This document shows, piece by piece, positions 50,688 to 59,853 of a DNA stretch of 64,000 nucleotides (positions are counted from its first letter, which is position 1; every line of letters starts with the position of its first letter). A program made the translations under genes and the position numbers. Below the pieces are notes generated by a model that was not told the origin of the DNA, did no database searches, and saw only the letters and a list, made by a program, of their open reading frames with translations. The DNA is from Streptomyces sp. NBC_00442 (GTDB taxonomy: Bacteria > Actinomycetota > Actinomycetes > Streptomycetales > Streptomycetaceae): NCBI RefSeq assembly GCF_036014195.1, contig NZ_CP107918.1, positions 1,984,001 to 2,048,000 on the forward strand. The letters run 5' to 3'.

Positions 50688-50690
50688 GAC

Positions 50691-52451
50691 TCAGTTCCCT
50701 CCGGTCGTCGTGGCGACGGCGGGTTCGGCCTCGCCGCCGGGCTTGTGCTGCGGGGCCGGCTTGGCCGCGCGGGCCGCGGCGCGTTCGCGCAGCGACGTCC
50801 AGGCCCAGATCGCGACCGGCGCGAGCGCGATGCCCAGGGCGAGCACGGCCCAGGTGCGCATGGCGGCGTGGGTGTGGCCGTAGTGCACGGAGGCGATCAG
50901 GGAGGAGGTGAGGACCGCCGCCCAGAACAGGTGGATGCGGAACGTCCACAGCCGGTCGGGGCTGGCCCGGCCGCCCTTGGGGGTGACGACGAACCGGCCG
51001 CGGGTGCGCAGCACGGCCGAGCCGAGCGACTTGAGGTAGATCGGTGCGGAGAGCGCCGACATGCCCATCCCGGCGAGGCCGCCCGATCCCTCGGGTTCGT
51101 GGGGCGAGACGTTGTGCCGCCGGTTCCACAGGTACAGGCCGATCTGGAGGGCGGCGGCGTCGCTGTAGAGCATCAGCCAGACCGAGGCGGTGACCTCGGT
51201 GCCGGACGCGCCGAACCAGAGGAACAGCACACAACTCACGATGCCGAGCAGCCAGTTGACGGCGGTCATGGGGTAGTAGACGAGCATCAGGGTGTACGAG
51301 AGCAGCCGGCCGGGCGGCATGGTGAAGGGCGCCTTCCAGTACTGCTTGAACAGCGTCTCGTAGGTGCCGCGCGACCAGCGCATCTGCTGGGTGAAGAAGT
51401 CGGTCCAGGAGGCCGGTCCCTCGCCGACGGCCAGCACGTCCGGGGTGTACACGGAGCGCCAGTGCCGGCCGGTCCTCGGGTTCTTGTGCCGGTGCAGTTC
51501 GAAGCCGGTGGCCATGTCCTCGGTGATCGAGTCGTAGAGGCCGCCGATCTGCCGCAGCGCCGCGATCCGCACCACGTTGTTGGTGCCGACGAACATGGGC
51601 GCCCGGTAGCGGTTGCCGGCCCGCTGGATCAGCGCGTGGAAGAGGAACTGCTGGGACTCGGCGGCCTTGGTGACGGGCGAGTCGTAGTTGCCGTAGACCT
51701 GCGGTCCGACCACGAAGGCGACATCGGGGTCGCGGAAGTAACCCATCATCCGCTCCAGGAAGTTGGGGAGCGGGGCGTGGTCGGTGTCGACGGAGGCGAA
51801 GAAGTCGTAGCGGCCGCCGTGCATCGCGATCCAGGCGTTGTAGTTGCCGTGTTTGGTGCGGGCCTTGTGGGCGCCCTTCTTGCGGTTCCACTCGGGGACG
51901 CCCTTGCGGGTGAAGTGGCGTACGCCGAGTTCCGCGCAGAGCGCCTTGGCCTGCTCGTCGTCGCCCTCGTCCAGGAGCCAGATGTCCAGGGGCCCGGTGT
52001 GGGTGAGCAGGACGGCCGCCTCCAGGGTGGTGCGCACCATGGATATGGGTTCCGTGCCGGGCACGTACGTGGTGAGGAAGGCGACCCGGGTGCCCTCTTC
52101 GGGGATGACGGGGACGGGGTCGCGGGCGACCAGCGTGGCGTGGGCGACCGAGGCGACGTTGGCGACCATGAAGAGCTCGATCAGGCCGATCGAGACCAGC
52201 ATCGTGACGTCGAGGTCCACGAGCCAGCGGTCTCCGCCCTCGCGCTCGACCCAGTGGCTGGGCCAGATGAGGTAGACGAGCAGCAGGCCGGTGAGTATCG
52301 GCGCGAGGGTCATCAGGAGGACGGCACGTATGCGGTGCGGCTCTTGTGAGAGCAGACTGCGGTACTGCACCCGGTAGGGCTTGGCGCCCGGCTCCGTGAG
52401 CGGTCCGGCCAGTCGGCTGTGGGTGTCGTATGCGTAGCCCTCCGGGCGCAC
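50691..52451 (-). CDS. cslA: cellulose synthase-like glycosyltransferase CslA
   Basis: 586 residues from the GTG giving VRPEGYAYDTHSRLAGPLTEPG, 4-5 nt after GGAGGG; an upstream GTG adds an unlikely 18-residue tail. Two N-terminal helices, then a GT2 domain with LLDEGDDEQAKAL, the DxD-type SVDTDHAPLPNF, TED (SITEDMATGFELH) and QQMRWSRG (the Q(Q/R)xRW motif). Further helices follow. It makes a beta-glucan-like polymer at hyphal tips, together with GlxA. It has the CslA-type roughly 65-residue cytosolic C-terminal tail and forms an operon with glxA. Confidence 0.95.
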   Translation of the reverse strand: MRPEGYAYDTHSRLAGPLTEPGAKPYRVQYRSLLSQEPHRIRAVLLMTLAPILTGLLLVYLIWPSHWVEREGGDRWLVDLDVTMLVSIGLIELFMVANVASVAHATLVARDPVPVIPEEGTRVAFLTTYVPGTEPISMVRTTLEAAVLLTHTGPLDIWLLDEGDDEQAKALCAELGVRHFTRKGVPEWNRKKGAHKARTKHGNYNAWIAMHGGRYDFFASVDTDHAPLPNFLERMMGYFRDPDVAFVVGPQVYGNYDSPVTKAAESQQFLFHALIQRAGNRYRAPMFVGTNNVVRIAALRQIGGLYDSITEDMATGFELHRHKNPRTGRHWRSVYTPDVLAVGEGPASWTDFFTQQMRWSRGTYETLFKQYWKAPFTMPPGRLLSYTLMLVYYPMTAVNWLLGIVSCVLFLWFGASGTEVTASVWLMLYSDAAALQIGLYLWNRRHNVSPHEPEGSGGLAGMGMSALSAPIYLKSLGSAVLRTRGRFVVTPKGGRASPDRLWTFRIHLFWAAVLTSSLIASVHYGHTHAAMRTWAVLALGIALAPVAIWAWTSLRERAAARAAKPAPQHKPGGEAEPAVATTTGGN

Positions 52452-52617
52452 GTGCCCTCCAGCTGATCGTCGAGCAGGGTTTTTGCACTGGGTTGATATC
52501 CCCACAAAAGTGGAGAAAGCCCGGCGTGTCGACTGGAGTACTCCGAGTGAGCGGTTCTAGGGTGCTGGGCCGTTTCGGCGGCCGGGGGGCCGTCGCCGCC
52601 CGCCGTACGCACGCGCG

Positions 52618-52648
52618 AGAGCCCCCGGCCGGGGTGGCCGGGGGCTCT
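52618..52648 (-). terminator. hairpin downstream of the thiamine-binding gene
   Basis: AGAGCCCCCGGCC and GGCCGGGGGCTCT, a 13-bp perfect stem around GGGGT, lie 35 bp beyond the stop of the minus-strand thiamine-binding gene. They separate it from cslA. No T-run on the minus strand. Confidence 0.65.
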
Positions 52649-52683
52649 TCGGTGATGCGGGGCTGCCGATGGGCGAGGGGCCG

Positions 52684-52980
52684 CTACTCGGCGGCCAGGT
52701 GGCGCTCCACCGTCTCGACCTTGGAGGTGAGGCCGTCGGTGACGCCGGGGCGGATGTCCGCCTTGAGGACGAGCGAGACCCGGTGCGAGCGGGCCTCGAC
52801 GGCGGCGACGGCGCGCTTGACGACGTCCATCACCTCGTCCCACTCACCTTCGATGGAGGTGAACATGGCGTCCGTGCGGTTGGGCAGGCCGGACTCGCGC
52901 ACCACGCGGACCGCGTCCGCGACGTACTCCCCCACGTCCTCGCCGACGCCGAGCGGGCTGACCGAGAAGGCGACGATCAT
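52684..52980 (-). CDS. MTH1187-family thiamine-binding protein
   Basis: 98 residues, the normal length. [63 protein letters not shown] matches the YkoF/MTH1187 fold, in which the small protein binds thiamine or HMP-like ligands at a dimer interface. It is cytosolic. The ATG overlaps the stop of a DUF3817 gene by 4 bp, so the two are coupled. The role of the pair is unknown; a thiamine-related transport or sensing function is inferred. Confidence 0.85.
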   Translation of the reverse strand: MIVAFSVSPLGVGEDVGEYVADAVRVVRESGLPNRTDAMFTSIEGEWDEVMDVVKRAVAAVEARSHRVSLVLKADIRPGVTDGLTSKVETVERHLAAE

Positions 52981-53321
52981 GCGTTGACCACGCCTTCCTT
53001 GCGGGCCCTGGTCGCGATGACCGCGTCGTCCAGCTCCCGGCGGAGCTTGCGCTCGGCGAAGAAGCCGCCGAAGGGCAGCACGGCGAGCACGAAGTAGAGG
53101 ATGCCGGTGTTCCTGGACCACTTGGTGCGGTTCCAGGCGTCGAGCCAGAAGAGCACGTACAGCGTGAAGAGAATGCCGTGGACCATGCCCATCACCATCA
53201 CCCCGTCGAACGAGGTGGTGCGCTTGAGCACGGAGCACACCAGCAGGATCGGGAACGAGATGGCCTCGGGGAGCGAGATCAGGCGGAGGCGGTGCAGGGC
53301 GGAGGCTGTTTTGAGGTCCAC
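52977..53321 (-). CDS. DUF3817 membrane protein (copy 2)
   Basis: 114 residues from a GTG ([34 protein letters not shown]). Three helices, including [28 protein letters not shown], the family's central motif, and a basic tail ([21 protein letters not shown]). The N terminus differs from the copy at 46298-46636, but both share the HG-x-LF/Y and ERK signatures. Coupled to the thiamine-binding gene. Divergent from the AIM24 operon with a 156-bp promoter region. Confidence 0.88.
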   Translation of the reverse strand: MDLKTASALHRLRLISLPEAISFPILLVCSVLKRTTSFDGVMVMGMVHGILFTLYVLFWLDAWNRTKWSRNTGILYFVLAVLPFGGFFAERKLRRELDDAVIATRARKEGVVNA

Positions 53322-53477
53322 GTGAAGGGCACCTTCGCTGGGAGGGAGCGGGCGGCGGTGATCGTCGGGCGGCGATCCGTCGGCAGCGATCTTGTGAACG
53401 CGTGCACAAACGTTCCTCATTCTGACATCGCCCCCTTGCCCCTGTCGGGGCGGGTCCCCGGCCGCTACCGTCGGGCC

Positions 53478-54116
53478 GTGGCAATGTTCCGACTTCAGGG
53501 CAGCAAGGTGCTCGCCGTCGACATGACCGGCGACGCCGTCAAGGCGAAGAACGGCTCGATGGTCGCCTACGACGGCCAGATGGCGTTCAAGAAGATGTCC
53601 GGCGGCGGTGAGGGTCTGCGCGGCATGGTGACCCGCCGCCTCACCGGCGAGCAGATGACCGTGATGGAGGTGAAGGGGCACGGCACCTGCTATTTCGCCG
53701 ACCGTGCCAGCGAGATCAACCTGGTGAGCCTGACCGGCGACAAGCTCTACGTCGAGGCCAGCAATCTGCTCGCCACCGACGCCGGGCTGCGCACGGGCAC
53801 GACCTTCACGGGGCTGCGCGGCGCGAGCCAGGGCAACGGCCTGTTCACCACGACGATCGAGGGCCAGGGGCAGGCCGCGATCATGTCGGACGGGCCTGCC
53901 GTGGTGCTGCGGGTCAGCGCCCAGTACCCGCTCTCCGTCGACCCCGGCGCCTACATCGCCCACCAGGGCGATCTCCGCCAGCACTTCCAGTCGGGGGTGA
54001 CCTTCCGCACGTTCCTCGGCGAGGGCTCGGGCGAGGCGTTCCAGATCCGGTTCGAGGGCGAGGGCCTGGTGTACGTGCAGCCGAGCGAGCGCAACACGAT
54101 CGGCGGTGACGTCTGA
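53478..54116 (+). CDS. AIM24-family protein 1
   Basis: 212 residues from a GTG ([40 protein letters not shown]). The AIM24 beta-roll domain is seen in [29 protein letters not shown] and [24 protein letters not shown]. There are no membrane helices or signal. AIM24 proteins are beta-sandwich proteins of unknown function in bacteria; a mitochondrial homologue affects inner-membrane organisation. It is the first of three genes in an operon with overlapping ends (TGATG). Confidence 0.88.
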   Translation: MAMFRLQGSKVLAVDMTGDAVKAKNGSMVAYDGQMAFKKMSGGGEGLRGMVTRRLTGEQMTVMEVKGHGTCYFADRASEINLVSLTGDKLYVEASNLLATDAGLRTGTTFTGLRGASQGNGLFTTTIEGQGQAAIMSDGPAVVLRVSAQYPLSVDPGAYIAHQGDLRQHFQSGVTFRTFLGEGSGEAFQIRFEGEGLVYVQPSERNTIGGDV

Positions 54117-54766
54117 TGCCGTTCCGCGAGGTCAACTCCAAGATGGTCGAGGCGACGGTGCTGCCCGGCCAGAAGATGTTCAGTCAGCGCGGCGCGATGC
54201 TCGCGTACAAGGGCGAGGTGTCCTTCACCCCCAACATCCAGGGCGGCCAGGGCGGCCTGATGTCGATGATCGGGCGCCGGGTCGCCAACGAGGCGACACC
54301 GCTGATGACCGTCGAGGGAAGCGGCACCGTGATGTTCGGTCACGGCGGCCACCACATCCAGGTCATCAACCTCCAGGGCGACACCCTGTACGTGGAGGCC
54401 GACCGGCTGCTCGCCTTCGACGGTTCGCTCCAGCAGGGCACGATGTTCATGGGCTCGCAGGGCGGGGTCATGGGCATGGTGCGCGGCCAGGTCACCGGGC
54501 AGGGCCTGTTCACCACGACCCTCAAGGGCCACGGTGCGGTCGCGGTGATGGCGCACGGCGGCGTGATCGAGCTGCCGATCACCCCGCAGCGCCCGGTCCA
54601 CGTCGACCCGCAGGCCTATGTCGCCCACCACGGCGACGTCCGCAACAAGCTCTCGGCCGCGCTCGGCTGGCGCGAGATGGTGGGCCGGGGCTCCGGCGAG
54701 GCCTTCCAGCTCGAACTGTCCGGTCAGGGTGCGGTGTACGTGCAGGCCTCGGAGGAGAAGCTGTGA
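54116..54766 (+). CDS. AIM24-family protein 2
   Basis: 216 residues from [35 protein letters not shown]. The family pattern recurs: HIQVINLQGDTLYVEADRLLAFDGSLQQGTMFMGSQ, and a C-terminal GRGSGEAFQLELSGQGAVYVQASEEKL that closely parallels copy 1. The start shares one base with the previous stop, and the stop overlaps the next GTG by 4 bp. Probably all three proteins assemble together (inference). Confidence 0.88.
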   Translation: MPFREVNSKMVEATVLPGQKMFSQRGAMLAYKGEVSFTPNIQGGQGGLMSMIGRRVANEATPLMTVEGSGTVMFGHGGHHIQVINLQGDTLYVEADRLLAFDGSLQQGTMFMGSQGGVMGMVRGQVTGQGLFTTTLKGHGAVAVMAHGGVIELPITPQRPVHVDPQAYVAHHGDVRNKLSAALGWREMVGRGSGEAFQLELSGQGAVYVQASEEKL

Positions 54767-55539
54767 GCGCCCCGGTGATCTTCGATCCCTACTCGCTGCC
54801 GAGCGACGACAACGTCAACAAGTACACGTTCTGCGTGGAGCTCAAGTCGAGCCAGTGGTTCCTGCAGAAGGGCAAGATGATCGCCTATTACGGGCAGATC
54901 GAGTTCAACGGCATCGGCCACGGCCGGCTCGACCGGCTGCTGCGCACGAGCTTCCACTCCCCGCTGCACGCGGCGGACTGGGTGGTGGCTGACGGCAGCG
55001 GCAAGATGCTCCTCGCGGACCGCGCCTTCGACGTGAACAGCTACGACCTGGACGAGGGCAACCTGACCATCAGGTCCGGCAATCTGCTGGCGTTCCAGCC
55101 CTCGCTCGCGCTCAAGCAGTCGATCGTCCCGGGATTCCTGACCCTGATCGGCACCGGCAAGTTCGTGGCGGCCTCCAACGGGCCGGTCGTCTTCATGGAG
55201 CCGCCGGTCCGGGTGGACCCGCAGGCGTTGGTCGGCTGGGCGGACTGCCCCTCGCCGTGTCACCACTACGACCACGGGTACATGACCGGCGTCCTGGGCG
55301 GAATCCGGTCACTCACGGGCCTTGGCGGCACCTCGGGCGAGGAGCACCAGTTCGAGTTCGTCGGGGCGGGTACGGTGCTGCTCCAGTCCACCGAGGTGCT
55401 CATGGCGGAGCAGGCGACCGGGCAGGTGGCCGCCGAGCCGGGGGTGCCCGGCGGCGGCCAGGGCGGGCACGGGCCGGCGGCCGGGGCACCGCGCCTTCCC
55501 GGCCAGCTGGGGGACCTGCAGCGTCGCTTCGGCCTGTGA
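54763..55539 (+). CDS. AIM24-family protein 3, with Gly/Pro-rich tail
   Basis: 258 residues from a GTG (VSAPVIFDPYSLPSDDNVNKYTFCVELKSSQWFLQKGKMIAYYG). The AIM24 core is more divergent than in copies 1 and 2, with Cys-rich ADCPSPCHHYDHGY near residue 165-175 (two Cys and four His/Asp that could bind metal). The last roughly 45 residues are Gly/Pro/Ala-rich and end in LGDLQRRFGL. Last gene of the operon, followed by a hairpin at 55576-55605. Confidence 0.85.
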   Translation: MSAPVIFDPYSLPSDDNVNKYTFCVELKSSQWFLQKGKMIAYYGQIEFNGIGHGRLDRLLRTSFHSPLHAADWVVADGSGKMLLADRAFDVNSYDLDEGNLTIRSGNLLAFQPSLALKQSIVPGFLTLIGTGKFVAASNGPVVFMEPPVRVDPQALVGWADCPSPCHHYDHGYMTGVLGGIRSLTGLGGTSGEEHQFEFVGAGTVLLQSTEVLMAEQATGQVAAEPGVPGGGQGGHGPAAGAPRLPGQLGDLQRRFGL

Positions 55540-55575
55540 GCGGTAGTCTGCGGAGTGTGACGTCGAACGCCTGAG

Positions 55576-55605
55576 CCCCTCCGGGCGACGGTCACGCCCG
55601 AGGGG
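55576..55605 (+). terminator. terminator of the AIM24 operon
   Basis: CCCCT plus CGGGCG pairs with CGCCCG plus AGGGG (one bulged C) around a 7-nt loop, 36 bp after the stop. No T-run. It precedes the marR promoter. Confidence 0.6.
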
Positions 55606-55668
55606 TGAGCCCGTGTCGGGTGCCGGGCGTCACACTCCCCCGATTGGTTCAGAATTCAACTTCTTAGG

Positions 55669-55674
55669 TAGAAT
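55669..55674 (+). promoter_or_regulatory. -10 element for a leaderless marR
   Basis: TAGAAT ends 7 bp before the marR ATG, placing transcription start on the initiation codon. A weak -35 (TTGGTT, 55644-55649) lies 19 bp upstream. No ribosome-binding site is visible. Confidence 0.45.
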
Positions 55675-55680
55675 CCACAT

Positions 55681-56157
55681 ATGGAGACCGAGACGGCCAC
55701 GAACTGGCTGAGCGACGACGAGCAGTGCGCCTGGCGCACCTACCTGGACGTCAACAGGATGCTGACGTACCAGATGGAGAAGGACCTCCAGCCGTTCGGC
55801 CTGACCAACAACGACTACGAGATCCTGGTGAACCTCTCGGAGTCGGCGGACAAGCGGATGCGGATGAGCGACCTCGCGGCCGCCACCCTCCAGTCCAAGA
55901 GCCGTCTCTCGCACCAGATCACCCGCATGGAGAACGCGGGCCTCGTCCGGCGCGAGAACTGCGAGTCGGACCGGCGCGGGCTCTTCGCGGTGCTGACCGA
56001 GCAGGGCACCGAGACCATGGAGAAGGTCGCCCCGCACCACGTGGCCTCCGTACGGCGCCACTTCATCGACCTGCTGTCGGGCGAGGCCCTGGCTGATCTG
56101 CGGGAGTCGCTGACGCCGGTCGCCGAGCATCTGCGCGGGCACCGCGGGAAGCTCTGA
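55681..56157 (+). CDS. MarR-family transcriptional regulator
   Basis: 158 residues from METETATNWLSDDEQCAWRTYLDVNRMLTYQMEKDL. The winged helix includes LTNNDYEILVNLSESADKRMRMSDLAAATLQSKSRLSHQITRMENAGLVRRENCESDRRG, with two Cys (residues 17 and about 101) available for redox or electrophile sensing. It starts at an ATG 7 bp after TAGAAT, so the mRNA is likely leaderless. The 3' end overlaps the convergent MFS gene by 95 bp. Confidence 0.93.
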   Translation: METETATNWLSDDEQCAWRTYLDVNRMLTYQMEKDLQPFGLTNNDYEILVNLSESADKRMRMSDLAAATLQSKSRLSHQITRMENAGLVRRENCESDRRGLFAVLTEQGTETMEKVAPHHVASVRRHFIDLLSGEALADLRESLTPVAEHLRGHRGKL

Positions 56158-57307
56158 CGGCGAGCGCGCAGCACAGCGCGGGGAGACCCGCGAGCACGAA
56201 GCACAAGGGCAGCGGAAGCCGCCCCACGAGCATTCCGACGCCGGCGGAGGCGCCCGAACCCCCTGCGTTCACCGCCGTGTTGACCCACGCACCGGCGCGC
56301 GCCCGGGTGCCGGGCGCCGCCAGTTCGTCGGCGTACAGATAGGCCGTGGTGAGCGCGGGGGCGACGAAGAGGCCGGCGAGCACCAGGGCCGCCGCGAGGG
56401 TGAGCAGGCCCTGGGCCGCGCCCGCGAGCGCCAGCGCCCCGGCCAGGCCGACCGCGAACAGGGCCAGCCTGCTCCTGGCCGGGCGCCGCCAGTGCACGGC
56501 CCCGTTGACCAGACCCCCCACCGCGCTGCCGGCGGAGAGCGCGGCGAGCAGCCAGGGTGCCGCCGACGAGCTGCCCCGGCCGTCGGCGAACGCGAGCACC
56601 AGCAGATCGAGGGCGCCGAGCCCCAGCCCGACACCCGCCGCCACCAGGGCGGGCCGCCAGGGCGCCCGGCCCGTGACACGGGCCGGCCCCCTACGGGCCG
56701 GCTGCGGCTGCGGCTCCATCGCGCGGACCGCGGGCGAGGCCACCAGGGCGAACGTCCCCACGATCACCAGCCCCGCGCCCAGCAGCACGCCGACGGCCGG
56801 GTGGACGTACTGGACGAGCACCCCGATCACCAACGGGCCGCTCACGAAGAGGAGTTCCTCGCAGACCCCGTCCAGGCTGTAGGCGCGCTCCAGCATCCGG
56901 CGGTCCGCAAGGAGTTCGCTCCACACGGCGCGCATGGTCGGCCCGAGCGGCGGGGTGCACGCGCCCGCGGCGGTCCCGAGGGCGCCGAGTACCGGCGCGC
57001 CGGCTCCGCCCGCCAGGCAGACGAGGGCGAGCGTCACGAGCAGCGACCCGTACAGGGCGGCCATGGGGGCGAGGGCGCGGCGCGGGCCGTGCCGGTCGAC
57101 GAGGGCGGCTCGGGCCGGCGAGAGCAGCACGCTGCTGATGCCGAAGAGCGCCATGACGGTGCCGGCCACGGCGTAGGAGCCGGAGCCCCGCTTGACGGCG
57201 AGGACCAGGGCGAGTGGGGCCGTTCCGTAGGAGAGCCGTCCGAGCAGGGCGGCGCCGAAGGCGCGGGCGGCGTGCGGGGTCCGCAGGACGGCGGCGTACG
57301 AAGACAT
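56063..57307 (-). CDS. MFS transporter (12-TM)
   Basis: 414 residues from the ATG giving MSSYAAVLRTPHAARAFGAALLGRLSYG, preceded by AAGGAA. About 12 helices; the motif A-like stretch ALVDRHGPRRALAPMAALYG lies in the first loop. After the last helix a roughly 25-residue Arg/Ala/Pro-rich tail runs into the convergent marR gene (95-bp antisense overlap). Such transporters in Streptomyces are often efflux systems of unknown substrate. The overlap suggests mutual interference with the neighbouring marR. Confidence 0.9.
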   Translation of the reverse strand: MSSYAAVLRTPHAARAFGAALLGRLSYGTAPLALVLAVKRGSGSYAVAGTVMALFGISSVLLSPARAALVDRHGPRRALAPMAALYGSLLVTLALVCLAGGAGAPVLGALGTAAGACTPPLGPTMRAVWSELLADRRMLERAYSLDGVCEELLFVSGPLVIGVLVQYVHPAVGVLLGAGLVIVGTFALVASPAVRAMEPQPQPARRGPARVTGRAPWRPALVAAGVGLGLGALDLLVLAFADGRGSSSAAPWLLAALSAGSAVGGLVNGAVHWRRPARSRLALFAVGLAGALALAGAAQGLLTLAAALVLAGLFVAPALTTAYLYADELAAPGTRARAGAWVNTAVNAGGSGASAGVGMLVGRLPLPLCFVLAGLPALCCALAVRASRGARADARRPASATPADQPGPRPTAGR

Positions 57308-57497
57308 GGGTGTGTTCCTTCGGGGCTGTGCGCGAAAAGGGTCGCCGAAGCGCACCGCGATCCCGGCGCCCTCGGCGGGCGGATCGCGGTGCCGGGGCGG
57401 CACCTATGCGCAGAGCAGGAACATGTCCCCCACGCTAACAGCCCCGCCACCGGCCCAACCAGGGGCGGTGACAGGGCTGTTGAGGGTGCGCGGCGGG

Positions 57498-58457
57498 CTA
57501 CGCCGTTTCGGTCAGGCTCGCGACGAGTTCGTCGGAGGCCGCGTACGGGTCGAGTTCGCCGTCGACGATGCGCTGGGCGAGCGCGTCCAGACGGCGGTCG
57601 CCGTGGAGGGAGCCGATGCGCTCGCGCAGGGCGGTCACCGCGATGGTCTCCACCTCGCGCGCCGCACGGGCCCTGCGCCGCTCCGCGAGGACGCCGTGCT
57701 CGGCCATCCACGCGTGGTGCTTCTCCAGGGCCTCCACGACCTCGTCGATGCCCTCGCCGCGGGCCGCCACCGTCTTGACGATGGGCGGCCGCCAGTCGCC
57801 GGGCCCGCGGGATTCGCCCAGACCCAGCATGTGGTTGAGCTCGCGGGCCGTGGCGTCCGCGCCGTCCCGGTCCGCCTTGTTGACGACGTAGACGTCGCCG
57901 ATTTCGAGGATGCCGGCCTTGGCCGCCTGGATGCCGTCGCCCATGCCCGGCGCGAGCAGCACCACCGAGGTGTCGGCCTGCGAGGCGATCTCGACCTCGG
58001 ACTGCCCGACGCCCACCGTCTCGACGAGGATCACCTCGCACCCCGCGGCGTCCAGGACCCGGATGGCCTGGGGCGCGGACCAGGCCAGACCGCCCAGGTG
58101 GCCCCGGGTCGCCATCGAGCGGATGTAGACACCGGGGTCGGAGGCGTGGTCGGACATCCGCACCCGGTCGCCGAGCAGGGCGCCGCCCGAGAACGGCGAC
58201 GACGGGTCGACGGCGAGCACGCCGACCCGCTTCCCGGCCCTGCGGTACGCGCTGACCAGCGCGGAGGTGGACGTCGACTTGCCGACACCGGGCGACCCGG
58301 TGAGCCCCACGACGTACGCGTTGCCCGCGAGCGGGGCCAGCGCCGCCATGACCTCGCGCAGCTGCGGGGACGCCCCCTCGACCAGCGAGATCAGCCGGGC
58401 GACGGCCCTGGGCCTGCCTTCCCGTGCCTGGGCCACCAGTTCGGGGACGTCCACCAT
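57498..58457 (-). CDS. meaB: methylmalonyl-CoA mutase-associated GTPase MeaB
   Basis: 319 residues from MVDVPELVAQAREGRPRAVARLISLVE; 9 upstream in-frame residues are omitted. G3E GTPase: Walker A GSPGVGKST near residue 55, VDPSSPFSGGALLGDRVRM, VETVGVGQSEVEIASQ and the base-specificity motif NKAD. MeaB loads and protects the adenosylcobalamin of MCM-type mutases. With icmA and mce in the same region, it is probably the chaperone for one of these mutases. It lies 55 bp downstream of the thiolase gene on the same strand. Confidence 0.93.
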   Translation of the reverse strand: MVDVPELVAQAREGRPRAVARLISLVEGASPQLREVMAALAPLAGNAYVVGLTGSPGVGKSTSTSALVSAYRRAGKRVGVLAVDPSSPFSGGALLGDRVRMSDHASDPGVYIRSMATRGHLGGLAWSAPQAIRVLDAAGCEVILVETVGVGQSEVEIASQADTSVVLLAPGMGDGIQAAKAGILEIGDVYVVNKADRDGADATARELNHMLGLGESRGPGDWRPPIVKTVAARGEGIDEVVEALEKHHAWMAEHGVLAERRRARAAREVETIAVTALRERIGSLHGDRRLDALAQRIVDGELDPYAASDELVASLTETA

Positions 58458-58512
58458 TGCCGCTCCGTTCAGTCGCGTACGCACCGCGGGGATCTGGGGT
58501 TACTTGCCCGGA

Positions 58513-59715
58513 CTACTTGCCGGGGACGCGCACGATCAGGGCGTCGCCCTGGCCACCGCCGCCACACAGGGCCGCCGCGCCCACGCCGCCGCCGCGGCGC
58601 TTCAGTTCGAGGGCGAGGTGCAGCACGACGCGGGCGCCGGACATGCCGATGGGGTGGCCGAGGGCGATGGCGCCGCCGTTCACGTTCACCTTTTCCGGGG
58701 ACACCCCGAGATCCTTCATTGACTGCACGGCGACCGCGCCGAACGCCTCGTTGATCTCGATCAGGTCGAGGTCCTCGACCGTGATGCCTTCCTTGCCGAC
58801 CGCGTGCTTGATCGCGTTGGAGGGCTGCGACTGGAGCGAGCTGTCGGGGCCCGCCACGTTGCCGTGGGCGCCGATCTCGGCGATCCACTCCAGGCCGAGC
58901 TCCTCGGCCTTGGCCTTCGACATGACGACGACCGCGGCGGCGCCGTCGGAGATCTGCGAGGAGGTGCCGGCCGTGATGGTGCCGTCCTTGGCGAAGGCGG
59001 GGCGCAGCTTGGCGAGCGACTCGACGGTGGTGTCGGCGCGGATGCCCTCGTCCTGGGCGAACAGCACCGGGTCGCCCTTGCGCTGCGGGATCTCGACCGG
59101 AGTGATCTCGGCCTCGAAGATGCCGTTCTTCTGGGCGGCGGCGGCGCGCTGGTGCGAGGCGGCGGCGACCTCGTCCTGCTCGGCGCGGGCGATGCCGAGG
59201 CGGGTGTTGTGCCGCTCGGTCGCCTCTCCCATGGGGATGTTCTCGAAGGAGTCGGTCAGACCGTCGTACGCCATCGAGTCGAGCATCTCGATCGCGCCGT
59301 ACTTGAAGCCCTCGCGGGACTTCGGCAGCAGGTGCGGGGCGTTGGTCATGGACTCCTGACCGCCCGCGACCACGACGTCGAACTCGCCGGCGCGGATCAG
59401 CTGGTCGGCCAGCGCGATCGCGTCGAGACCCGAGAGGCACACCTTGTTGATGGTGAGCGCGGGCACGTTCATCGGGATGCCGGCCTTCACGGCGGCCTGG
59501 CGGGCGGGGATCTGGCCGGCGCCCGCCGTGAGCACCTGGCCCATGATCACGTACTGCACCTGGTCGCCGCCGATGCCGGCCCGGTCCAGGGCCGCCTTGA
59601 TGGCGAAGCCGCCGAGGTCGGCGCCGGAGAAGGACTTGAGGGAGCCGAGGAGCCGGCCCATGGGCGTACGGGCGCCCGCGACGATCACTGAGGTGGTACC
59701 GGTCGTTCCAGACAT
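58513..59715 (-). CDS. acetyl-CoA C-acetyltransferase (thiolase)
   Basis: 400 residues, the standard thiolase length. The catalytic Cys93 is in [11 protein letters not shown]; the second catalytic pair is His in [17 protein letters not shown] and Cys in [23 protein letters not shown] contains the third thiolase signature. It condenses two acetyl-CoA to acetoacetyl-CoA or cleaves 3-ketoacyl-CoA. The start follows AAGGGG. It is probably co-transcribed with meaB downstream. Confidence 0.95.
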   Translation of the reverse strand: MSGTTGTTSVIVAGARTPMGRLLGSLKSFSGADLGGFAIKAALDRAGIGGDQVQYVIMGQVLTAGAGQIPARQAAVKAGIPMNVPALTINKVCLSGLDAIALADQLIRAGEFDVVVAGGQESMTNAPHLLPKSREGFKYGAIEMLDSMAYDGLTDSFENIPMGEATERHNTRLGIARAEQDEVAAASHQRAAAAQKNGIFEAEITPVEIPQRKGDPVLFAQDEGIRADTTVESLAKLRPAFAKDGTITAGTSSQISDGAAAVVVMSKAKAEELGLEWIAEIGAHGNVAGPDSSLQSQPSNAIKHAVGKEGITVEDLDLIEINEAFGAVAVQSMKDLGVSPEKVNVNGGAIALGHPIGMSGARVVLHLALELKRRGGGVGAAALCGGGGQGDALIVRVPGK

Positions 59716-59853
59716 GAGGCACGGCCCCTTGGGAGGTGAGGTGAACGAGGGTTTACTTCGAGCGTACTGAGCGGTACCTCCCCACGTCACCGGGCAGCCG
59801 GTGTGATCGCGCGCACGTTGCGTAACCACCCCCGGGAGCGCTGCACTGGTCCC

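Noticed and set aside
48286..52488. 1400-codon minus-strand frame across glxA and cslA
   Set aside because: Shadow in another frame of two well-supported genes; the translation is low-complexity Arg/Pro/Gly.
55647..55660. Possible MarR operator GTTCAGAATTCAAC upstream of marR
   Set aside because: Only 4 of 7 symmetric pairs; too weak to support as an operator.
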